From assembly GCA_037447605.1 (NCBI GenBank), contig CM074816.1, positions 97,509 through 149,220 of the forward strand: a DNA stretch of 51,712 nucleotides, in the 5' to 3' direction. Of this stretch, positions 13,542 to 24,563 are shown piece after piece. The translations under genes were made by a program, and so were the position numbers. The notes beneath the pieces were generated by a model, which searched no databases, was not told the DNA's origin, and worked only from the letters and a program-made list of their open reading frames with translations. This stretch comes from Zygnema circumcarinatum. Taxonomy: Eukaryota; Streptophyta; Zygnematophyceae; Zygnematales; Zygnemataceae. How positions within the stretch are numbered: position 1 is the first letter of the stretch; every line of letters starts with the position of its first letter.

Positions 13542-16500
13542 ATGGCGCCCGGGAGGGCCAGGAGAGTGCGGACGGACTGGGCGTTGGGCGACCTCGTGCT
13601 GGCGAAAGTGAAGGGATATCCCGCATGGCCGGCGCAGGTGGAGGATGCAACAGTGTGGCAAATACGGTCTGTGAAGAACAAGGTTTTTGTAGTCTTCTTC
13701 GGCCCGGGAAAGCAAGTGTAAGGTTTTGCGTTGCTCTAGCTTTTAAGCTTTTTTTTTTGACGGGGCTACCCGGATGCTGTATGCTACATTGAAATGTTTC
13801 GTGCATCGCTTGACGAGGCCTGTTGGTTGCACAGACGCCATTGCCAGCCACACGAGCTCTCTTCCTTTTCTCTGGATACAAGAAATGAGCTTCTCGAAAA
13901 ATTGCGCGCAAAGGCTACTCCCGGGATGTCTGAAGCTCTTGGAGAGATTACTGAGGAGCTGGAATGGAGAGAACACAATCCGGGTCAAGCTCGTCGGAGA
14001 AATCCAGATGGAAGTACCTTTGCAATTCAAAGAGAGACAAACGATGTGAAGGAGGAGGTATGATTTCATCCTTGAGCCGCGTGTTGCTTCTATGCCATTC
14101 TTAATTGGAGGGACGCCAACAAATGCACTGGCAATGCTTCTGAATGATTTTAGAGAATGGATGGATTTACAGGTTCCTAGTGCCAAACAGAGCGAAGGCA
14201 ACCACGTAGTCGCAAATCGGGACACTGTGGTCAGTGTGCCTGTTGAACTACATCAAGATGGAGCCACAATTCCTGGAGGTGTAGATGCTTCAGCAATTTG
14301 CAACGAGATTGCCGGCAGCAAACCTGGAGAGTCCAAAGTTGGTAGTCCACTCGCTGAGAATCTGGGTAAGCCTTATGCCCGCACTCATCATCGCACCTCC
14401 CTCCATAATGATTTCCACAAAGGAAAGGCTTGAGCTCAAGGCTCTCAAAGCATAGCTTCGCTGAGAGCTTGCCAAGAGTAATTATATAGATGGACATCAC
14501 CTTTGGTGTTCATCATCTAGCAAACAAAGAAAATACACCAAATCGAAGTGTATGCAGGGTGCAGTGGATTTGTAGCCAGCATAGAGTTTGGCGGTTAATC
14601 TAAATCAGAGCAAGAACACGCTGCTGCTTCTTTGGTGGATGCAGGGACCTTTGACCATTCGAATAGAGAAACTCAAGTTCTTGTTACTAGTTCTGGCGGT
14701 ATCACTGAGATTTTGTATAGCAGGAGGCAGCGGAAACGGGAAGCTGATACGCATGGGGGGGAGCTAGAAGAGGGGCAACAAGTTGCAAGCAAGACTTCGG
14801 ATTCTCAAGTGGTTGATGCAATCAAGGGAGGGCATCCTGTTGACAGCACTTCTGGCCTTGAGCCTTCTAGTGGTTTGCACGGTGAACGCCAGGAGTTGCA
14901 AGCTACCAGTGAGGCAGTTCTAGTTGAATCTCGGGAAGTTGTAGCAGAAATGGGACACGTGTTAGAAGATCAGGGGAAGAAAAGGCGTGGAAGGCCCAAA
15001 AAATCGGCACCTAAGAGGATATTGCCTAAAAGAGGGTCCAGTGCACGGAAGGTTGCTACTGTAGCTGAAACCATAGGGGGGGAGCCTTCGGAAGGAGTCA
15101 TTCATGTGGCTATCCAGGCTGAGGCTGAGACTCTGCCGAGCGTCGGTGAGAAAATGTCAGAGGTGCCGTGCATCCCTGCTCCTGAAGCTGAGCTTCATCG
15201 GCGTTGTGCAGATGGTCTTGGTGCTGAGCTAAGCAGTGGGACTTACTCACTGCCAGATACAGAAAGGCCTCGGAAGACTGGTTCTTTGAAGGCAATTACC
15301 GACAACGTTATGTCACCAAACTGTTCATCGGCTCGCACATCAAGCAGGCCTGACCTTGCCGAAGGCATGACTGAATTGGCAGAACATGGAGAACCACACG
15401 AACCACCACCTTTAGCCGGAGGGGACGAGCTTGGTGCTTTCGCTCAAAAAGGGCAAGCAGTGAATACTGAGCACACAGTGCAGATGGATAGCTTGGAGTT
15501 GTTACGGGGGCCCTCCTCATCTGCAATAGACGAAGTAGTAGTGGAGAAAGCAGTCAGTGATTCAGGAGCAAGTAAAGTTGATGGAGCAGCAACTTCTCTC
15601 GGCAAACGAACAGCGTCTTGGGAAACATTGGAATTGGAAGTCAATAAAGGCAAGCGGAGAATCGAGTACAACGACGAGCCATTGTCGGCTCCGGTTGCTG
15701 CTCTGGACAAAGAGGAGACATCTCTCGCAGAGAAGTCTCCGGCAGATGTGGTACTGCCACTGCCACATCTGCCAAGAAATTCTGAGGGGAGAGGGAGAGG
15801 GCGGGGACGGAACGGAAGGCTTTCCAAAAGGAAGTCAAATGGACAGAGTTCGGAGGTTCCTCCTGTAGAGCCTCGTCTCACAAGGGCGAGCTCTCAACGC
15901 CGTAACATGAAAGAAACTGCTCAATTGGAAGTAGGCTCCAATGATGGGGCAGAACCCAACACTTCTGTAGGTCAGGAAGCAAAGAGCAAGTCTAAGGCTT
16001 TACTTCAGAAGAAGCCACTGGAAAAGTCTGGGGGTAAGCTAGTGGAATCTGAAGATAAGGTCTCTCCAAGCCCTAGCAGTCATGAGGCTGATCAGACAGG
16101 ATCAGAAAGGGTTCCAAAGGATCTGGGCCATAGCCATACTAGTTCTAAAACAGATACGCCTAAAACCCCTGCGAACAGTTACCGTGCTCCTCGTGAGGAA
16201 TCAAAGGCCTCTTCGGCAGGGCTGAAGAGGAAAAATCCGGCAACAAGTACAAATCACTTAGCGAATAGCAGTGTACTAGCATCCCCTGATAGACCAATGG
16301 GAAAGCGACCCAAAGTAGGCACTCCGTTAAATTCTCGGTCTTCCTTGCCTTCCCCAATCGGAAACCATTTACGAGAAGCCCAAGAGCCATCTCGATCTCG
16401 GCAACTTAGTGGCAAAGTACTGCCAACTTTGGATAAAGGGGATGCTAGCAAAGTCAGAGATAGCAGTCAAGGGAAAGTGGGTGAGCCACATTCTGATAGG

Positions 16501-19500
16501 TCGAATGTTAAGGTGGAGCCTGAAGTGGGGAGAAAGGCAGCCCCTGATGGAGCTGAACATGGACGAGCTCCTTTACACAGTGATTCCGTGGAAGATGAGA
16601 AACAACAGAGCAATTCTACACCAAAGAACTCAGCTGTGGGAAGTTTGCAAGAAGCAGGAGAGAAGTTGCGGAAAGGGTATGTCAGTTGTTCGCAAGCTCA
16701 GTTCCTTGCTTTCATAAGTATGCATTTTTTACATCGAGTTTTTTATTGCAGCCATTCCCTTGTTTTGATTGATTAAGTTTTGACCATAGGCACCTGGAAT
16801 CACACCGTTGCCTCACATTGTTGACAAGTATTACTTGCTGTTGTCTCCCTATCTTTTTGTCTTGCTTGTGCATTTAAACCTTTTTCGTCCCTCTAATGTT
16901 TTCAATCCTTTTGATTGTTTGCATGGAAATCAGTGCACTCATTTTGAAGCTTTCAGAAACTAACATGAGAAGGAAGTTTTCAGAAACTAACATGCGTAAG
17001 AAGTAAGAGTTGGATCAAGGCTACACTCATGTCATAGATCTGAAGTTCCACTGGCCCTTACGTTCCCGTTTCCTTTTTCTTTTTTGTTTTTCAATCAGAT
17101 ACTTACGAGAAAAGGTCCAGAAACATAATGTCAAGATTTTGGAGCCCGAGTCAACTATGCGTTCACTGTTAGAGGCGGCCCGAGCTCGAAAGGAGCAACG
17201 GAGTTTAGTGCGTGTGAGCGGAACACCTCCTCCTGCCTCTCACTTGCGAGGAGAGGGAGAGGTCCCAATTCTCCCTACCTCACCTTCAGATATTCGCCCT
17301 TCAGCACAGCTTTCCCCAGACTATTCCCGATTCAACACGTTTGCCAATGTTGAAGGAGCAGAAGAGGCAACTGCTGTTATCGGGGATGGGACTTCTGCAG
17401 ACAAACAAGGCCCCAGTTCAGAAACAAAGCCTGCTTCTCTCTCTCCATATGAGAGTGGAGCGTTAGAGAAGACGGGAGGATCTTTGGGAGTAGAGGGGTT
17501 GGATTTTCCGGCTGATTCTCACTCATCCCCTCCGCCTCCTGAGCAGCAACCTTGGGCCAATATTGTAGGGAAAGGGCAGCTTATGGAGGCTGAACTCAAT
17601 GCCCCAACAGACGACTCTCAGTCTCTTTTGGAAGCAGAAGTTGCACGAGATACTCTGGCGAGCATGTTGGAGAGCTTGTCTAGAACAAGGGAGAGCATTG
17701 GCAAGATTACACGCTTTGCTATGGATAGTCTACATAGTGGAACACACCGACAGGTTAAAATACACAAAATGCATCCTTCCTTCATTTCCTGCTGCCATCC
17801 ATGCTAGTAAATCCGTGTGGATTTTCATTCAGCTGTGCTTTAGAACGCCAAAGTATGTGTCTCCTTACTTAACCATTATTAATCACTGCATAATTTTATT
17901 CTTACGGACATTAGAAGATGTTTCCGCCTGTGGGGTATAGTCGAAGTGGACCTAATATCTGACACTCGCCTTTGGGTGGTGTTACAGCTGGTCGAATTAA
18001 TCGTGGTTAAAATGGAAACGGAGGAGAGTTTACATAAGCGGGGAGACCTCTTTTTATTGATCGACTCTATCAGTCAAGCAAGCAGCAAGGCCACCAAGAG
18101 TGAGATACATATTGCAAATTCTCAATTTCCTGCCTTCATTGCAATCTACCTGTATCCGTTCTCTGCTATTTACACGCCTTAGCATACCTTGTGTCATTAC
18201 TTGTCGTTGACCATATCTTGTGTCACTTTGTTCTTGTAAGTGGTTTCAAATGCGACAGTCTCCTTTTCAGGGTTGTCATCGAGTTTCCAATCACCCATTT
18301 TAATATCTTATTGGCATCTCGAATTGTGTTTGGACAGTAAATCTAGAGACTTACAAACCTCATCTTTCCAATTCTAATTGTGCGTCCAATGGCTTCTAGT
18401 GCATTCTCATCATTTCCAATCTCGTCCGCTTGTCAAGGTTTGTATCGGTCTTTTGTCACAAGTGCCCATTATCGTTAAAGATTACCATCACTCTTGATGA
18501 GCAAAGAATGAGCGATTCTATGAACGATTTCCTAAAGCCTCAAGCCTCACACTGCTTTTGTTTCTTTTTGTTGGCTCGAGCAGGTGGGTCGCTTGCAGCC
18601 TCCTTTTTGTCAGATGTGGAATCTCGGCTCAAACGCGCTTTGGCTGCTGCTGCCCCTCCTGGGAAAGAAGCGCATCACAATCGCCATACATGTCACAAGG
18701 TCAGCCAACTGTCCATAATACAACATATATGGCATACATATGGCTTTTTTTCATAGAATAATTCGATTTGCGTTCAATATATCTTGAAGATTTGAGGATG
18801 TATCCGCTGTATAGGTTCTGCATCCATAATACAACATATATGACATACACGCTTTTTTTCATAGAATAATTCGATTTGCTTTCAATATATCTTGAAAATT
18901 TGAGGATGTATCCGCCTGTATAGGTATACAGAATCTTGTTCTTGGTTCTTCATTTCCTCAGACCTTTCCTAGCATAGGTACTACGTGCACACGTCCTTTT
19001 TCCCATATTTGGAGCCTTGTTTTTGGACTTTTGCAGTGTCTTGATTTGTGGCTCCAACGAGAAGTATTACCGGCCGATGTGTTGAAGCCGCTTCTTACAG
19101 AGCTTGAAGAGCGTATGAAGAATGATGAGGCAAACAAGGAGGCCCTTGTTGGGGGAGGCTCGCGTCGACCGCTTCGTAGTGAGAGGGGATTGGATGATCC
19201 ACTCCGTGAGATGGGAGACATTTTACTGGATGAGTATGGCAGGTGGGTGTGGAGTTTTCCTGATTCTTTGAGTTCAGCCTTGTTTCGTGTTCACGAACTC
19301 GAGAAGCAACCAATCCCTTATGGACTGCTCTCACACTGCGAGAACTTCGAGAATGATCTCGTCCTTCACCGGAACATGAAATGCAACCGCAGACAGTTGA
19401 ATTTGTCATATGCCAAAGCCAGTTTCTGATTTCGTATACATAGAATCCGAAGCATGATAGCTACATGCATTTGGATAGTGTAACAAACATATAGTGCAAG

Positions 19501-21721
19501 TTTTCACTGAGTTGTTATGTTTTGATGTGGGGCTATTGCAGCAATACATGCTTTTCATTGACTAGCGCACTTGGGCCTAGTCCTGAGGATGTGGAAGAAA
19601 GCGGAGTTCCCACTCCTGACCTAAATGCGGCCTATGAACGAGTAAAGGAGGAAGCATTGAACAGTGATTTGGAGAATGCGGAAGGTGTGGAGAATGAGCA
19701 CTCTGCTCTCCCTACGGATGGTCCAAAGGGAGGTCATGGAGGAGGGGAAGCTCAACTGAGTAAGGTACAAAATGAGCAGGACTATTCCTATTGGATGCCT
19801 ACTCCTTCTTTGCCTCCTCCACCGACATCACCTCCTCCCTCTCCACCTCCTCTCCCTTCTTCACCGCCACCATCCCCACCACCTTTGCCTCCATCCTCTC
19901 CATCCAAAACTGTCACCGGTAGTGCTGCCCTCGTACAAAGCAGCCCCAGCTCCAATCCTTTACGTCCACCACCTGTTTTTGGGGAAAATTTCCGACCTCC
20001 ATCGGCCGGATGGCAGCACAAGGAGCAGTCTGTTTTGCAGCAGTCAGCAGGACAACCATCTCTCTATCCTGCTTTTCCAGCAAGCAGTCAAGTCACTTCA
20101 CATTTTCCATATGCCCATGCAATGCAGGCTGGTGTTAAGCCCATGTTACCTCCGGGCAATTCCCGCATGCTTCCCCCTCTCCCTCCTCTCCCTCCTGCCC
20201 CTCATTCGGCACCAATTCCTAGACCACCTCGTCCTCCTTTACCCGAGTCGTCTCTCTCACAGGGCTCTGAGTTGATTGGAAGCAACTCTGTCCCACAAAA
20301 AGCTCCAAATCCGCCCCCTTTACCTCCATCTGCTCCCCGCCCTCTCCCTCAACCTCAGCCTTTTCCTCCCGTCCGCCCCCCTCCCCCACCAGGAGCACCT
20401 CCATCACAGCAACAAACAGGTATCCATGTTCCACAATCCCTCCCGCAGTTCCGAGGCCAGTCAAACCCTCCACTTCCGCCTCCCTCCCTCTCGGCACCCT
20501 TCAGCACTCCTGGAGAAGTGGAGTTGAGTGGAGGTCGGACCCATGTGCCCCCATGGATTCAAAATTCTGTTCCAGTGTTAGAACAGCAGCAACAACCCTC
20601 TACCTTTTCGACCGGTCCTCAGTCTGTAGATTGGGCTTGGTCGAATTTCTCCGACAGAGGGAGAATGGGTCAGCTCCAGCAGATGGACTCTGCAATGAGA
20701 TCGGCTGGTCAGGCACACCCACAGGGTAAGCTTTTCTCCTTGACAACTTGATATGCTAGTCACCCATCGCCTCATTTTACTATTGGGTTTTACTTAAAAA
20801 GCAAGAATGTTAAAGTTTTCTGTGAGTTTGCTGTCATTGTAGGAGGCAAAGCAGGCCCAGGTTTGCAGCCAGGAAGTGCTGGAAACCCCCCTCCCCCTCC
20901 CCATGGGAACAGGCAGCCTCCTGGTTTCTCTCCCTCTGCTCCTCTCCCGCCTTATGGACCCCCTCGCCCTGCTGTTCCTCAGCAACAAATGCAGCAGCCT
21001 ATGATGCCTTCACTCCCATTCATGCCCTTCACAGGAGGAGCTGCCCCTCCTCCTCCAATGGTGCCTTATCCACAGGGAGGGACTGGCTTAATGCCACCTC
21101 ATATGACAGGCGGCTTGCATAATATTCCGCCTATGCAAGGCAAGTTGCAAGACCTGCGTGTTATTGTTAAGGACCAGTTTGAAGTTGTTTTCTTATACTG
21201 GCCGTCTTGAAGTATTCGTTCTTAAGGGTCGGAATTACTTCTTTATTCGGGAATGCCATGTTTGTGTCGATGTTCTTACCCGATTTCTAAGAGAGGAGTC
21301 TTAAGTTCGTCAATCATCATTTGGCCATTCTGATTCAGGAAGAATTGCTTGATGATCTAAGAGAGGTTAGTACCATCCGACACTTAAGTTCTAGAAGCAC
21401 GATGGCAGAAAATCAAAAGGCTGACTCGTTAATCTACGACCTCCTCCTACAATTGAATCAAGTATCTTTTTTTATTTTCTGCCTCACTTATTTCTGCTGC
21501 TTCTGACAAACACTAAGAAGCTATCATTTCCCCTCTCATTCTTGCCTGCTCGATAACTAAAACTCAAACTAAAAGAAACTCGTAAGAGCTCGTATTGATC
21601 TGTTTTCGACTTATGCAATACTCTGGCAGGGTTAGGCCCACAACAGCAGCAGCAGCAGCACCTTGGCGTGCAAGGGAACCGTCCTCCGAGCCATCACACG
21701 TGGGGAGTCAGCCCCCCATGA
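13542..21721 (+). CDS. HUA2-like: HUA2-like PWWP and CID protein (1773 aa)
   Basis: Ortholog or paralog of Arabidopsis HUA2/HUA2-LIKE, nuclear pre-mRNA-processing factors acting on flowering and homeotic transcripts. Exons: 13542..13717, 13835..14057, 14173..14365, 14609..16676, 17099..17753, 17988..18099, 18584..18699, 19037..19242, 19542..20725, 20843..21139, 21630..21721; phases sum to 1774 codons. The PWWP domain occupies roughly residues 14-90 (DLVLAKVKGYPAWPAQVED, then FFGPGKQV). A long low-complexity middle has AT-hook-like KKRRGRPKK and basic patches. The CID/RPR domain spans about 1105-1250 (TEESLHKRGDLFLLIDSI; ERGLDDPLREMGDILLDEYG). The last 520 residues are Pro/Gln-rich. The final intron starts GC (CAAG/GCAAGT) and the short last exon ends SHHTWGVSPP. 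An alternative GT site 5 bases on would leave another open frame, so the last 31 codons are less sure. Confidence 0.92.
18712..18925. repeat. 111-bp tandem duplication in HUA2-like intron 7
   Basis: Two direct copies (about 18712-18822 and 18823-18925), starting TCCATAATACAACATATATG, differ by a few substitutions and small indels. Both lie between the donor at 18700 and the acceptor at 19036, so the coding sequence is untouched. The low divergence suggests a fairly recent duplication. Confidence 0.93.
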
Positions 21722-22448
21722 GGGAGAGAACTGCAAGTTGGGGCTGCTTCCAAAGCTTTTCCATGCAGGTATAATGCTGCAAGCGATAATGTGAGCTTAA
21801 CGGCAAGTTTTGTCCTGTCTGAAGTTCGAAGGCTGAGGTGCACACAGGCTTTCCCAACCAAGGTGGCTAAGTCTCGCGGGCTTGTACGGTTCTCATGTTT
21901 TGTTTGGCGGGATTAGGCAGTGTGCAACAACCCTACGTTGATTGTCCCTACTTAAATGGAGGCAGAGATGCCGAAGTCTCAGTCCCCGTTACAGCTTTAA
22001 AGTTACTCCGTGCACTTTCCAGAGACTAAGGGACACCACATTTAAGTTTCAAGACGAATTTCGAGGATGTGCCACTTGGGGTTCTTGTGTTGTGAGACGA
22101 ACTTGAAAGCAACGCTCACGCGTAGAAGCAGTTCAGGCTCGTGTGATCCAATTCTCAGAGAAAAGTGCGGGGCAGACTCCACTTTAGGAAAGGGTATGAG
22201 GGGAGAGCCTCAGCAGCAACAGCAGTGCGCAGTGATGCAGGGAGCTCCTCCACCCCTGTTGTTTTTCAAGTTTGCAGAAAGTAAACTGCATGGGACAAGT
22301 TTTGGACAATAATGTCTGTCTCATGGCTATCACTGTTGACTACGGCACACTGTTGGCCATATCTCAAGCCTATATAAAGCTAAGGGTGGCTGCTCAACCC
22401 ACTGGGAAAGCCCAATTTGGCCTAGTTTGGAGATAAAGGAAGCACCTT
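21722..22448 (+). other. 3' UTR / downstream region of HUA2-like gene
   Basis: No gene seen. Probably 3' UTR of the HUA2-like gene. The 81-codon open frame at 22067-22312 has no family match that I can see. Confidence 0.5.
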
Positions 22449-23243
22449 TCAAGTGTATGTGGCCGCAGTCGATCTCTCAGAAAATCTATTATGACTCATT
22501 GGGAAGCCTGCCTGTAAAGCAGCACAGCACTTGCTGTTTTTTTTGGGAAATCCTGATGGTTTTACGCTGTCGGAGGGTAAGCTGATCCCAGCAGGCGCCG
22601 TTTGTGGAGTCAATGGATATGCCTGTGGTACACCATGAAGGGAGACAGAGATTTCCGGAAGCGCTTGTTCTGAGAGATGTTGTCTTAAGAGAGGGCTTGA
22701 ACTCGGTACAGAGGCCCCTTTTTGGAGTGTGTACTCCGGTTCACCACTAAAATTAGCAACTTGTAATCCTTGCATTTTCCTCAAAGTGCGAGATTTGAAA
22801 AACTTGTCGTTGTAAAGGGCCTTGCTTGAGAGTCGCCCTAACTCTTTCCAGTTTTGGTTGTTGCGAACCCAGAGGGGTCGTTTCGGAGTGCTGGAAGATA
22901 GGGTTTGAAGGGACTCCCGCAGCCAATTGATGCTCTTTTCCTTTCCGCGGTGCAGCGGCACGCTCACGATGCCTCTCTCAACAGCATTGAGATCCCTCCA
23001 CTTTTAAGGATTGGGCTCAAGGACAGGCAAGTCATTGTTTGACGTCGACTCTATTGCCACTAAAGGGCCATGTCTCGTGCTGCTCTTAGATGAAGGGCTT
23101 TGCTGTAACACGGTAAGATTAGGCTGACCAGTGGAAGCGGACTTGAGAGTTCCTTTCAGTTTTTTGCCATCAGATTGAAATGTTGGACTTGTGGTGTTGC
23201 TTTGACTCCAACCGCTGGACAGATCGCAGTGAGTTTGAAGTGC
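22449..23243 (-). pseudogene. Unassigned reading frame with one in-frame TAA
   Basis: One minus-strand frame stays open for about 265 codons from a good acceptor (pyrimidine tract then CTGTAG, exon start 23243) to a stop at 22449, interrupted only by TAA at 23006..23004. The part before the stop is Ser/Thr-rich (DLSSGWSQSNTTSPTFQ) and ends DLPVLEPNP. The part after it is basic then Ser/Pro-rich (KSINWLRESLQTLSSSTPKR). It could be a terminal exon whose true end is the TAA, a gene with a nonsense mutation, or chance. I recognise no family and found no convincing upstream exon. It is convergent with the HUA2-like gene. Confidence 0.3.
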
Positions 23244-23973
23244 CTACAGAAGGGAGGGTCTTCGCCAGCCTTCAAAGCATCGCCTTTTCCACAAGCAATG
23301 AATTGAGCAGAATTTTTTTGCTGTTAGTTTTCGCTGTATCTATTTTTAAATGACCCCGCTCACGTGAAAGGTCATTAGGTCAGACTATACAGCACAAAGT
23401 TAAAGCAAGTAACTTTTCGCCACGTTGAAATGGACTGTCAGCTTTTCAACAGAAGTGCCGTTGTGCAGTTTCACATAAAATAGGTTTTTCCTCCTATTTT
23501 CCCTTCTATTCAAAACCGAATTGACACACCTATTCATCATTTTATGTATCTGCGTCTGCCAGCCGGCCGGTCCCTTCCCTTCTGTCCCTCCCTTCCCTTC
23601 CTTCACAAGACAACAAGCTGGACCAAGCTCGCTCTTTGGACGACGATGCTGCTGCCAGCATCCACGTCAAGCGGAGAAACGCAGTAAGTATCGAAAGGAA
23701 AGATCTTGGTTGGCGGAGGCCGTAACGGGAGAGATTTGATAGTTTGCAAGTTAAGATTCAGAGCCATGCTTCACTCCAAGGCACTCGCATTCCTGATAGG
23801 AATGATTCTTTACTAGCTAGATACGCTCAATTTGCATGCCAAGACCTACCAGCACAAAGCATCCAACACTGACCATAAGCATGAATGTATGCGCGACACG
23901 CGTAGCGGCGCTCACCCAAAAACAAGAAATGGCATTAACATTGCGATCTGCAGTCTGGATGGCACATTATCAC
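23244..23973. other. Intergenic, no gene seen
   Basis: About 730 bases without a supported gene. Minus-strand frames at 23400-23606 have no recognisable domain. The inverted-repeat element begins immediately to the right. Confidence 0.5.
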
Positions 23974-24134
23974 TAGGGGGTGTCAGACTTAAAAAATCTC
24001 AGTACGCGTGTTCGTAAGTTTGACATCAGAACGAGTACTCCAGTATAATCGCGATCCTCCTGCGGCGGAGTACTTTCGTAACCTTTTTTTTCGTAACGCT
24101 TTTCGTAAGATTTTGTTAAGTCTGACACCCCCTA
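23974..24134. mobile_element. MITE-like inverted-repeat element, short copy
   Basis: 161 bp bounded by perfect terminal inverted repeats TAGGGGGTGTCAGACTTAA and its complement. No open frame of note. The body from AAAAAAT to the right end is nearly identical to the right half of the longer copy at 40473-40747. The outer TA may be part of the terminus or a duplicated TA target. It therefore looks like a non-autonomous DNA transposon. Its left arm is missing compared with the long copy. It lies 57 bp from the tRNA-His gene. Confidence 0.85.
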
Positions 24135-24191
24135 CTGGCCCTAAAAAAATATTAACCAGTTTCAATAAGGAAAGCAATTTTGGGCAAAGAT

Positions 24192-24262
24192 GTCGGTGCT
24201 GGGATTCGAGCCCAGGTCTCCACGGCCACAACGTGGAATTCTAACCACTAAACTACACCGAC
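24192..24262 (-). tRNA. tRNA-His (anticodon GTG)
   Basis: A 71-nt cloverleaf reads on the minus strand. The 7-bp acceptor stem is GTCGGTG with CACCGAC. The A box resembles TAGTTTAGTGGTTAGAAT, the anticodon arm TCCACGTTGTGGCCGTGGA puts GTG in the loop, and the T arm is GGGCTCGAATCCC (B box). The anticodon and arms match plant cytosolic tRNA-His. There is no intron and CCA is not encoded. The first T-run that could end Pol III transcription is about 42 nt downstream (plus 24143-24149), which is rather far. Confidence 0.93.
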
Positions 24263-24428
24263 TTGTTGGGGGGTTTATTTTACTTTTTTATTTACTATTT
24301 TTTTAGTACAAAACTCAATACTGAAAACTCAAAATGAGGTCATCGAGTTTCCGGCCGTATCTTTACGACGTCATAAACCGTCACCTCGGTTTAGTCAGCG
24401 AAGGTCGCGATCACTCTCCCTCTCCCTC

Positions 24429-24435
24429 TATATAT
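24429..24435 (+). promoter_or_regulatory. Possible TATA box of fucosyltransferase gene
   Basis: TATATAT in a pyrimidine-rich context, 129 bases upstream of the fucosyltransferase ATG. It is the only clear TATA-like motif there. The assignment is inference from position. Confidence 0.35.
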
Positions 24436-24563
24436 CTCGCTCCCGCCCTACCGCCTTCCCTCTACTCCCACCCCCCCTTTCGCCCTCCCTCTCTCTCCCT
24501 CCCTCCCTCCCTCTCTTCTGGCTCAGCAGTCTGCCCTGCCCGCCATAGCTGCGCGCCGGCGGC

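Noticed and set aside
13156-13911. 251-codon minus-strand ORF
   Set aside because: Overlaps the HUA2-like first exons and GC-rich leader in antisense; no domain or splice support.
21321-21506. Possible extra HUA2-like exon
   Set aside because: Phase and composition do not fit; the 21139-to-21630 junction without it gives a coherent Pro/Gln-rich end.
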